Shown piece after piece: positions 1-12,886 of a stretch of 64,000 bases of DNA (positions are counted from its first letter, which is position 1; each line of letters starts with the position of its first letter). Origin of the DNA: Alitta virens. Lineage: Eukaryota; Annelida; Polychaeta; Phyllodocida; Nereididae. The notes beneath the pieces are model-generated. The model saw nothing but the letters and a program-made list of their open reading frames with translations, did not search any database and was not told the origin of the DNA. Location of the stretch: positions 55,071,297 through 55,135,296 of the forward strand of contig OW028574.1 of assembly GCA_932294295.1 (NCBI GenBank), read 5' to 3'. The position numbers and the translations under genes were made by a program.

Positions 1-1892
1 GATCGTTCAACGATCGTTTATCTGTCAGACATCCTCTGATGTGGGGTCTCCTCATAAGTCAAGGTCGACGATACTCAATGATTACTCATACTGTTGATTG
101 TCTTTAGGCAATTACCACCAAATGACACTCCATCACTAATTAATTAATTTACTAATTGATACTGCATGACTGACTTGTCCACCAATTAATAGTCAATGAC
201 TAACTCTACGTAACTGTCCACCATATGATACTCAATGATAACAAAGTAATGATGACGACTTTTAGTGTGAAGGTTTGAATGTTTAAATTTTATGAACTTT
301 TACAGTCAATCTTGACAGCTGGGGGTCACACATCTACATCTTGTCAATGCAATCAATATCAATCAGAAACGGTACACATTATAAACATCTAAACGCTAGA
401 TTCAGCCAGCATAATACAGATAAAGAACAAATATTTTTCATCTACTTGTTTGAAAAAAAAAAAACTGCATATGCTGAGACAACCAAATTATATAAGACAA
501 AACAAGATTCCTCATTTGTGGCTATGGCATATATCATATATCATGCATTCGTGCTTCAGGACACATCTACAGCAATCAGAGATATTACCTCAGACTGAAT
601 CATATCAATTTTGTGGCGATACAGACACTCTTCTGACATATGCCCAAATGGACATAAATGCTGCAAATAATTGGTATATTGCCATAATCATACCACCTGG
701 GCCCTTGGGCTCTGTGGACTGTTCCAAAGTCACGAGCCAGCCATTCTGGATGTTTCTGCATAGACTGAGGCATTGCAGACACGTGTGAAGACATCTATCT
801 AGGCCAAGACGACCAACTTACTTTAACAGTGATTGGCACCTTGCTGTTTGATTCCCACTCTTGGCCAATCATTATAATTTAATTGACCAAAAAAAAAGGG
901 AGTAGAACTTGTTTACCTGACAGTATATATCTGCCGTCAACGAAGCATGTATACTATACAAGTACAATAAAACTTGCCAGTGGAATTCAAATAAACCGCA
1001 CATTTTGGTGACAAGAACTGGCTTCAGACACCAATGGATAACATGGACAAATACCTTTAAATCATTTGCTTTGACGTAAAGATCCATTCTCATTTTTATT
1101 GTACTCAAATGTGTCATGTCATCCATTTTGATGGGATGCATCAAGTGGAATCTGGGTGAAATAAGAAGAATTTTATCTCAGCATAGATGGCTAAAACAAT
1201 TTTGTGGCTAATTATTTCAACATTCTGGTTCCTCATGACCTTTTAAACTGAGAGAATAACGAAGGGCCCAAGGCTATGAGGAAATGCAGCGGGAAAGCAT
1301 CTCCTTTCAAGGGTAATTATTCAGTACAAAGAGCTCTGGATATCCACTGAGGACCAAAAGGCATTACACTTGGACAAGCCTTTTACCCGGTTCAAATTCT
1401 AAGCACATCAACTTAGTTCAGTGGAAAATATAAAGCCAATTAAACCCGAAGGAAAGCAAGATTTAGACATGACCTTAGGAGTAATTTACTTTGATTATAC
1501 GTGACTAGAAATGGGGACTGAGATGAAAAACTACTCGGACTATATGCAATGACTGTAAGAACAGAAGATGACATTTAGATATTAAATATATCTGATGCAC
1601 CAAGATGATGGTATTCCAGTTTCTCATAGATAGATATCTAATTTTTTATCTAATACCACGATCTGTCGGTGACAAGCTAATCCGGCTATGCAAAACTATA
1701 ATCCGGATCCAGTAAAATCAAAATTTTATGGTCTAATTGCAATTAAAAATCAAATGTTTGTTAAACACACACACACAGCTTGTGAATTGTGTTATCAACA
1801 GAGGGCATTGTGCATGGGGGTTTGAACTGTCCAAAGGATAGCTGAAGATATAAATGGATAGGTGTGGTCAGCTATAACTTCAGGCAGAGACT
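1..1892. other. Non-coding AT-rich DNA
   Basis: Only short chance frames. There is a brief CACACACACACA run near 1,767. Nothing else supported. Confidence 0.6.
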
Positions 1893-2020
1893 ACTATATG
1901 GCCAAATGTGCCACGTGCGTTTTCCATGAGAAGGATAAACGCATGGAAAACGCATGGTTTTTAGCTAATTATAATGAGGCAAAAACCATGCATTTTCCAT
2001 GCGTTTATCCAAACCGTATG
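1893..2020. mobile_element. Palindromic MITE-like hairpin (family H1), decayed right end
   Basis: It matches the copy at 10,623 almost base for base through GGATAAACGCATGGAAAACG and the central TTTAGCTAATTATAATGAGG, then diverges before the right terminal arm is completed (AACCGTATGTTG in place of the expected terminus). The left end reads TATATGGCCAAATGTGCCAC. Confidence 0.7.
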
Positions 2021-5000
2021 TTGTATATTTTTATGCCCTACATTTGATTGAATACTACCTCTGACTAGTTCAATAACCATTTTTATATATACATTATAGA
2101 AACCTACTTTCCACAATCAGTAACTTAACTCTGCTTTTATCTTCTTCTTGTGTTGTTTGCCTTTCAAACGCTGGATTTTCATGTTAATTAATTAAAGTCA
2201 TGATGATATAATAACTTCAACGGTTTAGTATAATCTTCGCATCAGTTACCTGGTAGCTCCTTATATCCACATTTATCTTCTCCCAATATGTAATTCAGGA
2301 GTCGTTTTAGCCTCTGGGGAAGTAATAGCCTTTTTGTTGGTGAAACAAGAAACTTGGATGACGAGTTCTTCTAAGATCAAATGTTAAGGACACTGTCTTT
2401 TGTCTGCAGCAAATCACCAATGCCAGGAATTCTCGGCACTGTTCTGCACGACCTATGGGTCTGACCCATCAGTAATGCCTTTTTCTATGTTTAAACGGCT
2501 GTCTTTGAGCAAACAGAAGCACAAGACAGCATATAGAGAGCTATCGGACTCCCCTTATCTTGTCCTTATACGATGTAACACAACGATGTGACACCACTTA
2601 AACACCACCTCACCACTAAGACCACCTCACACCTAAGACCACAAATTGTTTCGACCTTAGTGTATTCTTACCAGTTTATGTTACTTCATTAATAAGAGCA
2701 AAGTTGCCCAAAATATGGTCTCAATGCCCAGTTTCCACTGAATCAAGGATTTCTAGGTATGGTATGGCTAAAAATGGCGGTTTGTTTCTGCTACACCACA
2801 AACCCTGGTGTCAGCAGTTTATAATAAGCTAAAATAAACCACATTTGAGCTAACATTGCATGACATTTCGTATATAACCTGCATCCTAACGTTATAACTG
2901 GTAGTAATATAATTGGACATTAGGATTGGGTAGTAAAGCCATAATTTACATGTTATTCTTTAATAAACTGTTTTACCTACAACAATTTAACAACGGCCTG
3001 TCAAACAGAACCTAGAGCAAACTAGAACATCTTTGTTAAGGGTCTCACACCTGGCATAAAACCAAGCTGGCTATGTTAACTTTAGAATTGAATTATACAT
3101 GCTTCAGAAAATTCTAACGTACAATAAAAGACATCTTAAAAACCAACCAAATAATCTGTCCCATCTGGACATTTGCATTGGATGTCAACTAGTCTTCAGA
3201 CATAATTAACATCCCTTGGGTCCGGAGATCAATCTTATGCTGTTTAATGACCAAAGGAGGTGACCATGTCTCCAACCTGTAATGATTTGTTAACCGACCC
3301 AGTAACAAGCGAGGGTGCATTTTACATTTTCTGACCTGGCAGGTTGTTATTACTGTCCTGCTGGCCTAAGTCTTGCCAATGAAAGGTCGCGGGGGCCTAG
3401 AAGGTTAGTAATTATTTAGCAAAAGGCGCCTGGGGAGAGGTCTAGATATCCCAGGCAGGAAATGCCATCTGAACGTACAGGTGCTGCTCTAAGATTACGA
3501 TTGGGCTGCGTGGTTGGTAAGAGAAGGCTGGGCCATGAATAATACAAGCATGGCGTTTTATTTCAGGGATCTTGGCTTGGGGGCACAGCATACTGCTGCT
3601 GCTGCTGCCATGACAGTCGAATAATCCAAGTCTAACTGTCAAACTGTCAATTAAGGGGACAGTCTACTGCTGCCCGTCATGAATTATGTGCTTTGTTAAC
3701 ACGTGCCAGTGAGTGCATCTCTGCCAGCAGCAGTAACAAAAGATGCGAGGATGGCAAAAACTACCCGTGGTATTGTCTGTTTAATGCTCTGCCTGATAGC
3801 CTGATTTTTCCTGATTTATATGTACATACATTATGAAAACTCAATTCGCCACCGGCAGGCCAGCCACTGATAACACATCATGCATCATAGTGGTATGCAT
3901 ACATTTATGGAGAGAAAATTCAATGACACACGACCTCACCATTAGGTTGCTTATAATAGAGTCACGTCAAGACCACCTCTCTATTGAAGCCACACAACAC
4001 ATGTGGGGAATGATATTCATACCACTGATTTGGGTCTTCAAAATGACTGAACACATTGTAATTATGAAGCATATAGAGAGATGTAGCTATAAATCAAACG
4101 CCATCTTTCTAACTGATAAAAGTCCTATCTTCCCATTGATCTTTGTTTTTGCCTCAAAATGGTATACAGCCGTGGCCATAAATTTTTAGATGGTGACTAT
4201 AACACTTTTTTTCTTCTTCTTGCATCATAGGGTTAAAAACCCTTTAAAAAGCCGTGTATATGGCCTAGGGTATTGCGATGGCCTGCATGTCAGTCAGTTT
4301 GTCCCTCCCTTTTGTCTCTCTGTCTGTCTGTCAAACACACTTATAGACATGATAACTTTAGGTCTTTTGATTCTAAGCTCATGGAACTACATGTTCCTGA
4401 GAGGAAAACCTTGAATGAGTTTTAAAAAATGGACGAATTTTATTGTTTTTAGGTCACAATTGTCCAACTCATCCAGAACCGTGTTGCTCTTTACTCAACC
4501 CCCGCCAGAAAAACATATATATATAAAGTTGATTTTTATTTTTAAATTCATAAAAAAATGAAGGAATCTGACCACCACAATGATATTTTTACCAGAAGAC
4601 CACTAGATGTGTGTGATATTGGGAAAAAAATATGGAAATGATGGTGAACTCTCTTGTTGGTCAAAATTACATTAGAATAAAGGGCTTTTTTCACAATCGT
4701 ATATTATTTGTCGGTTTAAAACTACTCTGGCTTCCATCTTTTTGCAAATAAGGTGGTTTTGGCCATTCATATATGTGCAGGTGGACCATAAGAAGCAAGA
4801 AAATAAATATGAGCTCTTATTCTTGCATAGATTCCACACAGCCCTGCAAAAAATAAAGTCTCGTTTTGCAACATTTCCCATTTTCACCCTTTTTTCAGAG
4901 CATTAAAGTTTAAAAAATATCACTAATAGCCCAGATGTAACAGAATACATGGTTTCAATACAACTTCTTTACTCTAGGTACAACATTTCATGCCTACATT

Positions 5001-5274
5001 ATGAAAAATAAGAGAGATATGGACATCTTAACTTGGTAACTCATGCGGTTGTGCTTTTCCACAAAAAATCTATAAAATTTCAAATTGCTGTATCTTCTAA
5101 ACCATGGATACTGGAGACCTAAAATTTTGGATTTTTCCATTAGTTATATAGTCCTACAAATGGTATTTTTTGCAGAATTTTTTGAGATGGTGACCTGGGA
5201 AGTTTGTCTGAATTTCGGTGAATTCATATGGATTGACCCTATTACAAGTGTGAGTGGATAATTGGATACAGGCA
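2021..5274. other. Non-coding DNA with one dispersed repeat
   Basis: Near 2,600 there are short ACCACCTCAC units like the 62.8-kb minisatellite. A CTG run lies at 3,592. The 118-codon frame at 3,833-4,189 has no recognisable domain and the composition of random AT-rich DNA. Dispersed repeat D2 is at 4,292. Confidence 0.5.
4292..4385 (+). repeat. Dispersed repeat D2, copy 1
   Basis: TCCCTCCCTTTTGTCTCTCT, GTCTGTCTGTCAA, ACATGATAACTTTAGGTCT and CTAAGCTCAT match 57,088-57,181 in the same orientation. TTGCATCATAGG upstream (about 4,220) also recurs near 57,040. Confidence 0.75.
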
Positions 5275-5400
5275 TTTCAATTCAATTCAATTTTATTGGG
5301 CTCATCAACAAATTGTCATGGAGCAACAAAAAAATTCAGTGATGACGAATTTATGGTGCATAGCCTTATGTATTGACAACCGCTGCACAGCTGTACATGC
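5275..5400 (-). mobile_element. Probable LINE 3' end with (ATTGA)n tail
   Basis: On the minus strand GATGAGCCCAATAAAATTG is followed by repeated AATTG units. A polyadenylation-like AATAAA directly before a short tandem tail is the structure of a non-LTR 3' terminus. The body upstream shows no coding remnant. Confidence 0.45.
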
Positions 5401-6584
5401 ATACCATACCCCCAGAGAGATGTGAAAGACTCATGCTTGAACAGGCCAGCCAAGGCCTGCCAAGGTTGAGCTCATCTATAATGACAACAGACTCAACACC
5501 CAATACATAAAAGACATGACAAGTACATTTGGGGTTCAAAAATTCACACCGTACATTAAATCCTTGGCTAAATCACTATCATACACATGCAAGGCAAGGA
5601 CAATAGCATCATATCTTCCGTTCTATTGTTATCAGTCAGCTCATTGTTTTCACAAGCAACTAATTAGCTTTACGCATTGTCTAGCATAGTATCTACAGAA
5701 GCATTGCAATCATTGCAATCTTTGCAGTCCGAGCGATTGTTTCATTTTTAGAATGGTGCACATGAGGCAATATGGCGGAAAAACTTCGGAGGTTGGAGGT
5801 AATTCCTTGAGGTATGGAATGGAGGTCAGAGAGCAGGGGGAGGCAGAGAGTCTGAAATGAGGCTGCTGGCAGCAATGCATTGTGGGATAAGTGTCAACGA
5901 CAGACAGGCAGGCAGAGTCAGATCCATTGGTGTCTGCCCTTGCATATCTAGATGCCGTAGAATGCTACTCTAGGCCCCCGGGGTATTCCAAAGTAAGCAA
6001 TGCCTTCAATAACTGTTTTCATATGTGCAATACAGCATTCCTGTCACAAGGAGCCATCTCCTTTCACTTGATTCCCAGCAGCTAGATTGCCCTACTAAAC
6101 CTGACATATCCTTCAGTGAGCATTGTGAGCTGAAGTTCCACCAGGATCTGCCTTAAAATTGGGCTATTCACTTTGCAAATTGAGCTGGAAACCTTTTTTT
6201 TATAAGAAAAGTTTTTCCTGACTGTAAGACTAGAAACTTGTCCAGCATAACCATCTATTAATCATCTTCAGGGAATCTCAAAATGTACAGGAGAGTTACT
6301 AAGGCTGGCTGCGTCAGTGTGACAAGGTGATACAGTTGAATCAGAGTCATCAGAACTGAACACATACCTTAAATCTGACATACTTATGATATACATCACG
6401 ACATATACCTTGGTATATAGCATACAGCTGAACCCAATTTCATTACTGTGACAAAGCGAAACCAAATCGAGTTCTAACATTGCCTTATGACATCATGATT
6501 TGCCTTGAGGAACAGAACCATATTGTTTAACAATTGGCTGTTTCTGACTTTTAATCAAAACAACATCTTCACATATATAACATA
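5401..6584. other. Non-coding DNA before the Rex1-like fragment
   Basis: Nothing supported apart from short chance frames. Part of 6,490-6,584 may belong to the LINE but is too degenerate to read. Confidence 0.5.
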
Positions 6585-7370
6585 ACATGGCTGACCAGAA
6601 ATTCAAAATCAATGGCCACGTTGCAAGTACTACATTTTGTTTCATTAGGTAAAACATCTCGGAAATGTATTGACAGATGACCTTAGTGATGAGGAGGATG
6701 TAAAGTTGAAAAGTGGAAAGTTCATCCATGATGTCAACGGCATTATCGTTAACCTTCACGCCGCCAGCAGAAAAACGTGTACGAAGGTGTTTGACACAAA
6801 ATGCCATTTCTATGAATCACAATCATGGTCACTGACTGATACAAAGACTATGGAAATTTTTGATGTGAGATGGCGCAAATCAGTTAGACCATTGTGGAAG
6901 CTACCATGGACAGCCAGATCACATCTACTGCCTGCTTTGGTCAACAAACCAAGTTTTGTGGACCAACTATGCATTCGCTTTGCAAAAATAGCAAAGAGTA
7001 TTGAAGTAGGGCAAAACAGAGTCATGCAACTTCTGATGAACATCAGTTTACAGGAAATGGGGGTTATTGGCAGGAACATTAACTTTGTAAATACCCGATG
7101 GAATTGCGACCTTGCAAAGCAAATGCCAAAACCTCCCAAACCTCAGGATGAAGAAATTGAGGTCCGAGTCCAAGCCGTAAAGGAGTTGACTAATTGCCTA
7201 GAACATTCTTATGTGCTTGAAAATGAAAACTTCCAGAAAAAGACATTGTCGATTTATTAAATTTTATTTCAACTTTCAGATAACTGCCATGACATAACTT
7301 AAATATTCTTAAATTTCATATACTTATGTGCTGCATTCTTATTTTATGCGAATAAAATCATATATATATT
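6585..7370 (+). mobile_element. Rex1-like non-LTR retrotransposon (LINE), 3' fragment
   Basis: This is the 3' end of a LINE that copies itself through target-primed reverse transcription. Seen: the open frame 6,670-7,260 contains LTDDLSDEEDVKLKSGKFIHDVNGIIVNLHAASR, then FDVRWRKSVRPLWKLPWTARSHLLPALVNKPSFVDQLCIRFAKIAKS, the pattern found after the reverse transcriptase palm in Rex1/CR1-group elements (WRK, LP-xT, LLP, QLCxRF). Just upstream VKHLGNV is in the same frame, and FKINGH lies in another, so at least one frameshift separates them. The palm motifs, including YADD, are absent, so the copy is truncated. After the stop there is a short 3' untranslated stretch with AATAAA and a small (TA)n tail near 7,360. 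It is a dead copy; the clade is inferred from the C-terminal pattern only. Confidence 0.62.
6670..7260 (+). pseudogene. Fragment of LINE polyprotein, post-RT C-terminal region
   Basis: The 196-residue open frame is the C-terminal part of a LINE ORF2 protein lying after the reverse transcriptase catalytic core. The apparent start methionine is internal to the original protein, because recognisable sequence (VKHLGNVL) continues upstream in frame across an absent start. The end, with RVQAVKELTNCLEHSYVLENEN, matches the usual position of a short acidic/basic C-terminus in Rex1-type elements. It has no catalytic residues, so it cannot act as a polymerase. Confidence 0.6.
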
Positions 7371-8932
7371 AGGCTATAAACTACTGGAATTAAGAACCAC
7401 CCTTATGTATATATTTACCTTTGTAATGTGTCTACTTAAGGGACCAGCTCACCATTGAGACAATATTGTTTGCACCAGAACAAGTTTTTACTGGACTCTC
7501 ACTACCAAATAAATATACTGACTATACTCTTTTTCTCGCCCAAATTAATTTAATGTTCTCCCTTGTCACTCTGCCCAAACATATTTTGAAAACTTTGAAG
7601 CTGAACAGAAATCCTCATCTTGCCTAAGTCTGCTCAGTTGTTCCATTTGGTATTCCACACAACCGCTCTTGGCTTCACCCAAGAGAATAACAACTCCATT
7701 GGATTAGTCTTCAAGAAACATCCACTCTAACATCGTCTTGTGGCCACCTCAAAAAGACATCTATAAACAAGACTACATCTGTGGACACTTGACAAGTAAG
7801 TATCTCCTTGACTGCGAGTGACTGGGTTGCTTGTCCTATCTTGGGGACACGCCATTCCTGTTTGGTCTACAAGCCTACAGTGAAGCCTTTTGAATGTGGT
7901 TCGTCAGTTAGAAGTTATACTCAGCTAGACCATTATTGATACTCACACCACCTGCTTCTAAACTATAGTACAATCTGCCTATCCAAACTTTATACTCTGG
8001 AAGCCAAAACTATAAAGTACAAATGTATGTAAATCACACCTTTATAAATTATACCCTTCTTCTGATAGACCGCAGTCTGTGCCTTATTCTATTGACAGAA
8101 GGCATCTTGGATAAAGGAAGTAACACTCTGCCATCCAAGGTATATGAAGATGGGTGTAATTCTGAATAGTTCAGTAAAGGATGGGCCCAGGTAGTCATGG
8201 CGTGGAACCTACTACTGCATTATACATACAGTGTATAGGTAAGTCAGTTACTTTCAAGCTGTGAGTATATGTTCCTATCAGGCTGAGTGTACTCAAAACT
8301 CAACACGAATTTATCTGTCCTCATACATTACTAATAACAACATATGAAACAATACGAAATGTCATTTCTATTTTCAATATTTGAATGGCCAGGATGAACA
8401 CTCTACTTCAGACACATTAGTATTGCTATCGAGTGCCCTCCCGGGTTTCCGAGAGCTCCAATAATATACACTGTATATACACTGTATACAACTTAGCCAG
8501 ACAATGTTGACGTGAGAGTTTATACGGCACTTGTGTGGCTGTTTTCCTGTTTCCTTCCTTTGTTCATGGTGGACCATTGTATATCGTCCCCATTACGGAC
8601 ACATGCTTGCATGAGTGGAAACAAAGCAGCTATAGAGGAAACCTGCAAGGCAGCTTTATGGCTATTTCTTTCACACTTCTGGGTGACTGGGCAGCCTGGG
8701 ACAACTGCTTGCTGTCTGGTGTTCCACAAGGTGTTTCTGTAAAACCTTGCATTGTATGTATGTGAGTGCACTCCCAGACAATTTCTGCTGTTGCTAAGAC
8801 AACTGGAGGATGGAGACAAAAGCAAAACCTTGCCTTCTGTCTGCTGCATTCATGGTCAGGAGCATGTTACATTATGCAAAGGGAGATAGATGCAGACATA
8901 TGACCGACCAGCCTCCTAACCATCATTTGTTT
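7371..8932. other. Non-coding DNA
   Basis: Overlapping short open frames near 8,512-8,849 lie on both strands with no splice signals or recognisable domain. Confidence 0.5.
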
Positions 8933-9170
8933 TTACCTTGGTGTAGCCGAATCTTTATTGTTTTTACCGTGGCGTAGCCAGTCGAATGCTTTTTTGTTCT
9001 TACCTTGGCGTAGCCAGCCGAATGCTTTTTTGTTTTTACCGTGGCGTAGCCAGGCGAATGTTTTTTTTGTTTTTACCTTGGCGTAGCCAGCCGAATGCTT
9101 TTTTGTCTTTACCTTGGTGTAGCCAGCCGAATGCTTTTTGGTTTTTACCTTGGCGAAGCTGAATGCTAAG
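8933..9170. repeat. 36-bp minisatellite, about seven copies
   Basis: TTACC(T/G)TGGCGTAGCC recurs at 8,933, 8,964, 9,000, 9,036, 9,073, 9,109 and 9,145, giving spacings of 31, 36, 36, 37, 36 and 36. Each unit continues with AGCCGAATGCTTTTTTG. The minus strand has an open frame of 99 codons across it (KVKTKKHSAGYA-like units), but the 37-base unit shifts the repeat frame, so this is more likely a non-coding minisatellite. Confidence 0.9.
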
Positions 9171-10622
9171 TGTCTGCAGCAGCCGAAACCGCAGAAGCCA
9201 CTTCCTTCATTAATCTCCAAGATACTTAGCACAACTTCCCCTTCTACATCTCAATGCCACTCTTCCATTAAAGATGGCATGCTGATAAGGACATCTCTCA
9301 CATAATGGCATAGTTGCTGTGGTAAATATGATTAAGCGCAAAATTACACCCCCCCCCCCTCCCCCCAACGTCCCTGAGTCGAGACAATGCCAAGGCATGG
9401 TTGTCAAAATTTTAGTGGCTTTCATGCTATTACTCATAACATTGACAACATGCCCGCGGCAGTGTATTTATGAGAAATTACATTGGAACTTCTTTTTAAG
9501 ACCTCTTCACGATATAGACCACCTCATGGGTATTTCAATTTTCACAAAATGTCTGTTTAGATCCAACAACAATAATCTATATATCTTACTGACTCTCCCA
9601 AACGCACCTCACCGATACAAACATTTCAATCTAGGTCACAGAAAGACTGCCCAATATATATAATATGAGCCATTGTACTGTATTTATAAGAACTCCTTAA
9701 TTGGACAGTTTTGTTATTGCAGCCAATTGTGTTTGTTACTAAATGTATGTAATATTTTGTTTGTTTATAATAATTCACTTAATTGTAATCCATTAGTACA
9801 CAGGGCCTTGTTGGTCCCAAGCCTCAGAAATTTGGCCAATTGTCACAGTATTCCTTCACATCCCTGACCTTACAATGCATGATAACAAGGCTGCTCAACT
9901 ATACTTAATATCCCGTTAACCTGTCTGTTTCTGTGCAGTTTGCCAAATGGAGTCATCGAGTGTTTGTGCTGAGCCTAATTCTGCAGCAAAATCCCAATTC
10001 CCCAGAGGTCAATGTTTGCCTCAATGACAGGGGAAAGACGGATCACTGCTTAATCTCTGTCAGGGACTGACATTGGGACAACAATTAGCCTGGATGATCA
10101 TGTCAGAGAAAGACCCAACTGCTATTTACATCAGAAAAGCAACGAAACAAAATCGCATCACTCTCGATACAAGGCACCCAAGCAAACATTCACAAAAAGC
10201 CCCGAAATAGAGTGAACTATCAATCAACAACAGGCGACTGTTCATAAAAAGTTTACATTCAACGGTGCTCATGGATTTTAACTGATGTGTTGCTATGTTA
10301 TTAAAATTAAAGCAAATACATCAACAGTTCAACACTAACATCTAAAGCAAAATATATCAACACTAACATCTAAAAACTCCACTTAAGTCTGGTGGATACT
10401 TCCTCAAATATTGTTGTTCAAATGTATAGAGAATAAAGCTGACTTCAGAATGGGTTTTGCTAAACGTCTGTAACACAAAATTACTAAAGGGCAATAATAC
10501 ATGCTACCTGATTACTAACACGTAGCCTTACTGATTAGTAAGTATCTTTGAGTACCATATGAGACTATCCCGAGTTGTTTTGACCACTGTTTAGTTTTTT
10601 TTTTTTTTTAAGAGTTAATTTG
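9171..10622. other. Non-coding DNA
   Basis: Contains a poly-C tract at 9,350-9,366 and otherwise nothing recognisable. A T-run precedes the palindromic MITE. Confidence 0.5.
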
Positions 10623-10768
10623 CTACATGGCCCAATGTGCTACGTGCGTTTTCCATGAGAAGGATAAACGCATGGAAAACGCATGGTTTTTAGCTAATTA
10701 TAATGAGGCAAAAACCATGCGTTTATCCAAACGCAAGGAAAACGCACGTAGCACAATTGGCCATGTAG
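10623..10768. mobile_element. Palindromic MITE-like hairpin (family H1), most intact copy
   Basis: The 146-bp unit is nearly one long inverted repeat. It opens with CTACATGGCCCAATGTGCTA and closes with the complement, GCACAATTGGCCATGTAG. Internally GGATAAACGCATGGAAAACG and its complements recur on both arms around an AT-rich centre (TTTAGCTAATTATAATGAGG). No coding capacity. Related copies occur near 1.89 and 25.68 kb. It looks like a non-autonomous DNA transposon; the target-site duplication could not be fixed. Confidence 0.75.
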
Positions 10769-12317
10769 AGATCAGTTACCATTCATCTAATACTGGTTTT
10801 CACAATTCTCAATATTCCTAACTTCAAGAAAATATTTGTTAAATTCTGCCACCCAGTTATCCAAAAATGCTGTAAACCTGAAAACATATTTTCTTTTGTC
10901 TATGTATATCACATCAAGCTTTCTTGGCATTTGCGAACGACACTTTCATTAGTTGTTGCAAAATGTGTAGTGTTATAAATGCATTCCCTGGCATTGTTAT
11001 TCCAAGCAGTAAATAAATCATGCCACTAGCAAAACTGTACTTCACTGAATTAATTAGCCACCTTTTGCAAATGTTGACTACTGTTACATCCATCTTGCTG
11101 TGTATACTTCTCCTATGTCAGTCTCAAAATGATATGAACTATCTGAACAGTATGTACAATAAAGCCAGGCTCACTAAGAAGTAGATCACTAAGATCACTT
11201 TTAAAGTATGAATGACAGATGTACTTTTCTCATTCACGTATGACCTCTGCGGCTTTGATTTCACGTTATAGTACCGACGGCTGCGACAATTTTGGCATAC
11301 ATCTCAACTTCCCAATATAAAAGGATAAACTGTACACAATAGAAATATTTTTACTATTTGCAAAAGATGAAGCATTTACCTAGTGTAAGGGACGTACGAG
11401 CCATATAAACTTATATTATCGTATTTTCTTGTTTTCGCCAAAAAAAGAAAGAAAAACAGAAAAGGGTAATCTATGTAAAATTATAAACTTCGAAAAAGAG
11501 CCTTTTTTTAAAACAATTAAAAATAAGTTATAGGCCTATATGAAATATTAGTATATAAATTATACAAGTAAACAACGCAGTAATATAGTAATATTATTAA
11601 TTTAAGCAGTGTGATATAAATGTCACTACAACATCATACCATCTTTGTGTTACAGATATGATGTGCTCTGATACGTGCCCTCTAGGTGGGTGATCTATTC
11701 TGTTAATACTGCTCAGTGAGGGGTATAGGAAACCTTTCCCGCAAACCAGTTGGGAGGGGGGGGGAGAGAGGGTGAGCCAGCGGATGCAGGTTTCTGCAGT
11801 CCCATCACAGTGATTGCCACAGTACTGCAGCCGCCTGATAACCGAAGTAATTATCTAAATGTAACCGTACGACCTACTTATCACTGGCTAGATAGCAATA
11901 CTGCCAAAATGGGTGTAACTCAGCTCAATTGCTAGATATACAGGGTATAGAACACATCACTTGCAATCGGTCATATATGAATAACAAAATGACGCTGCTG
12001 TAGAGGTGAAAGCTGGCTGTTCTGCATAGCATTGCAAACACTGATTTATTTGACTTTTTTTTCTCTGTAGTTCGCTCTAGCTGGAAAAGTATATAAAGCC
12101 TATATGGCCTTCAAGAAGTATATTCTCAATTTGAAACCATATATAATATGTCGTCATGTTTTGTAGCTCCAGTTTTAGTAAAATGTAACCTACTTAAAAA
12201 GACAAACCTCGCCCATTAAAACCAGAGAATTCTCGCTATAAACCCCAGTAGAACTTGCTCCGACATCTTAAAGACGAGATATTAATACTCTAGTACAGTA
12301 CCACTACCTAAGGACTT

Positions 12318-12420
12318 CTTGACATATAGACAGACAGACAGACAGAAAGTATTTATTTGACCATAAACTTACAATTTACATAAACAAAAATAATCAAGGA
12401 AAACTGGTTATATTATGATC
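12318..12420 (-). mobile_element. Probable LINE 3' end with (CTGT)n tail
   Basis: On the minus strand GTTTATGGTCAAATAAATAC leads into TTTCTGTCTGTCTGTCTG. The AATAAA plus tetramer tail indicates a retroelement 3' end. No coding remnant was recognised upstream. Confidence 0.5.
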
Positions 12421-12872
12421 ATAGGAGACATTCACTAAGGCCAAAAGCCGCTGACGTGCATGCCACCTATAATTTATGAAAACTGACACAGCTCGAGGAG
12501 AGCATATTTATAGTAACATGACATTCCAAGTTCGATTTTAAAATCCTATTCTTCCCTTGTATTGTTTTGCATTAGCTTTCATTCAACATTCTGTGTTTCT
12601 TTGGTTGACGTCTACTTAATATATGCCAGGATGAACCACAAATAAAACTCAACAAATGCGTCACAAAAGCATCCTGAACAGTTGACAATTTAGACAACTC
12701 TTCGACTTCTGTTAGCACAGCACACCAGACTGGAGGCAGCAAAGGTCAGGTCATTAGGCATTGATTAGAGAGGAGAGCTTGATGGGATTTAATCTGCGTG
12801 CGACTGGTCCTCTAACTGGTCAACTGGTCAGAAGCAGTGACCAGGAAATGCTCAATGAGGTGCGTTTGTCAA

Positions 12873-12886
12873 GCGCTAGGTGGCGC
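12873..12886 (+). promoter_or_regulatory. CTCF-like site
   Basis: GCGCTAGGTGGCGC matches the CTCF core with one departure. It lies in a GC-richer patch (12.76-12.97 kb) without a supported gene. Confidence 0.35.

Noticed and set aside
3833..4189. 118-codon + strand frame
   Set aside because: No domain, no splice signals, and composition typical of chance frames in AT-rich DNA.
8933..9170. CRISPR array
   Set aside because: The repeats are contiguous 36-bp units without unique spacers, in a eukaryotic context.
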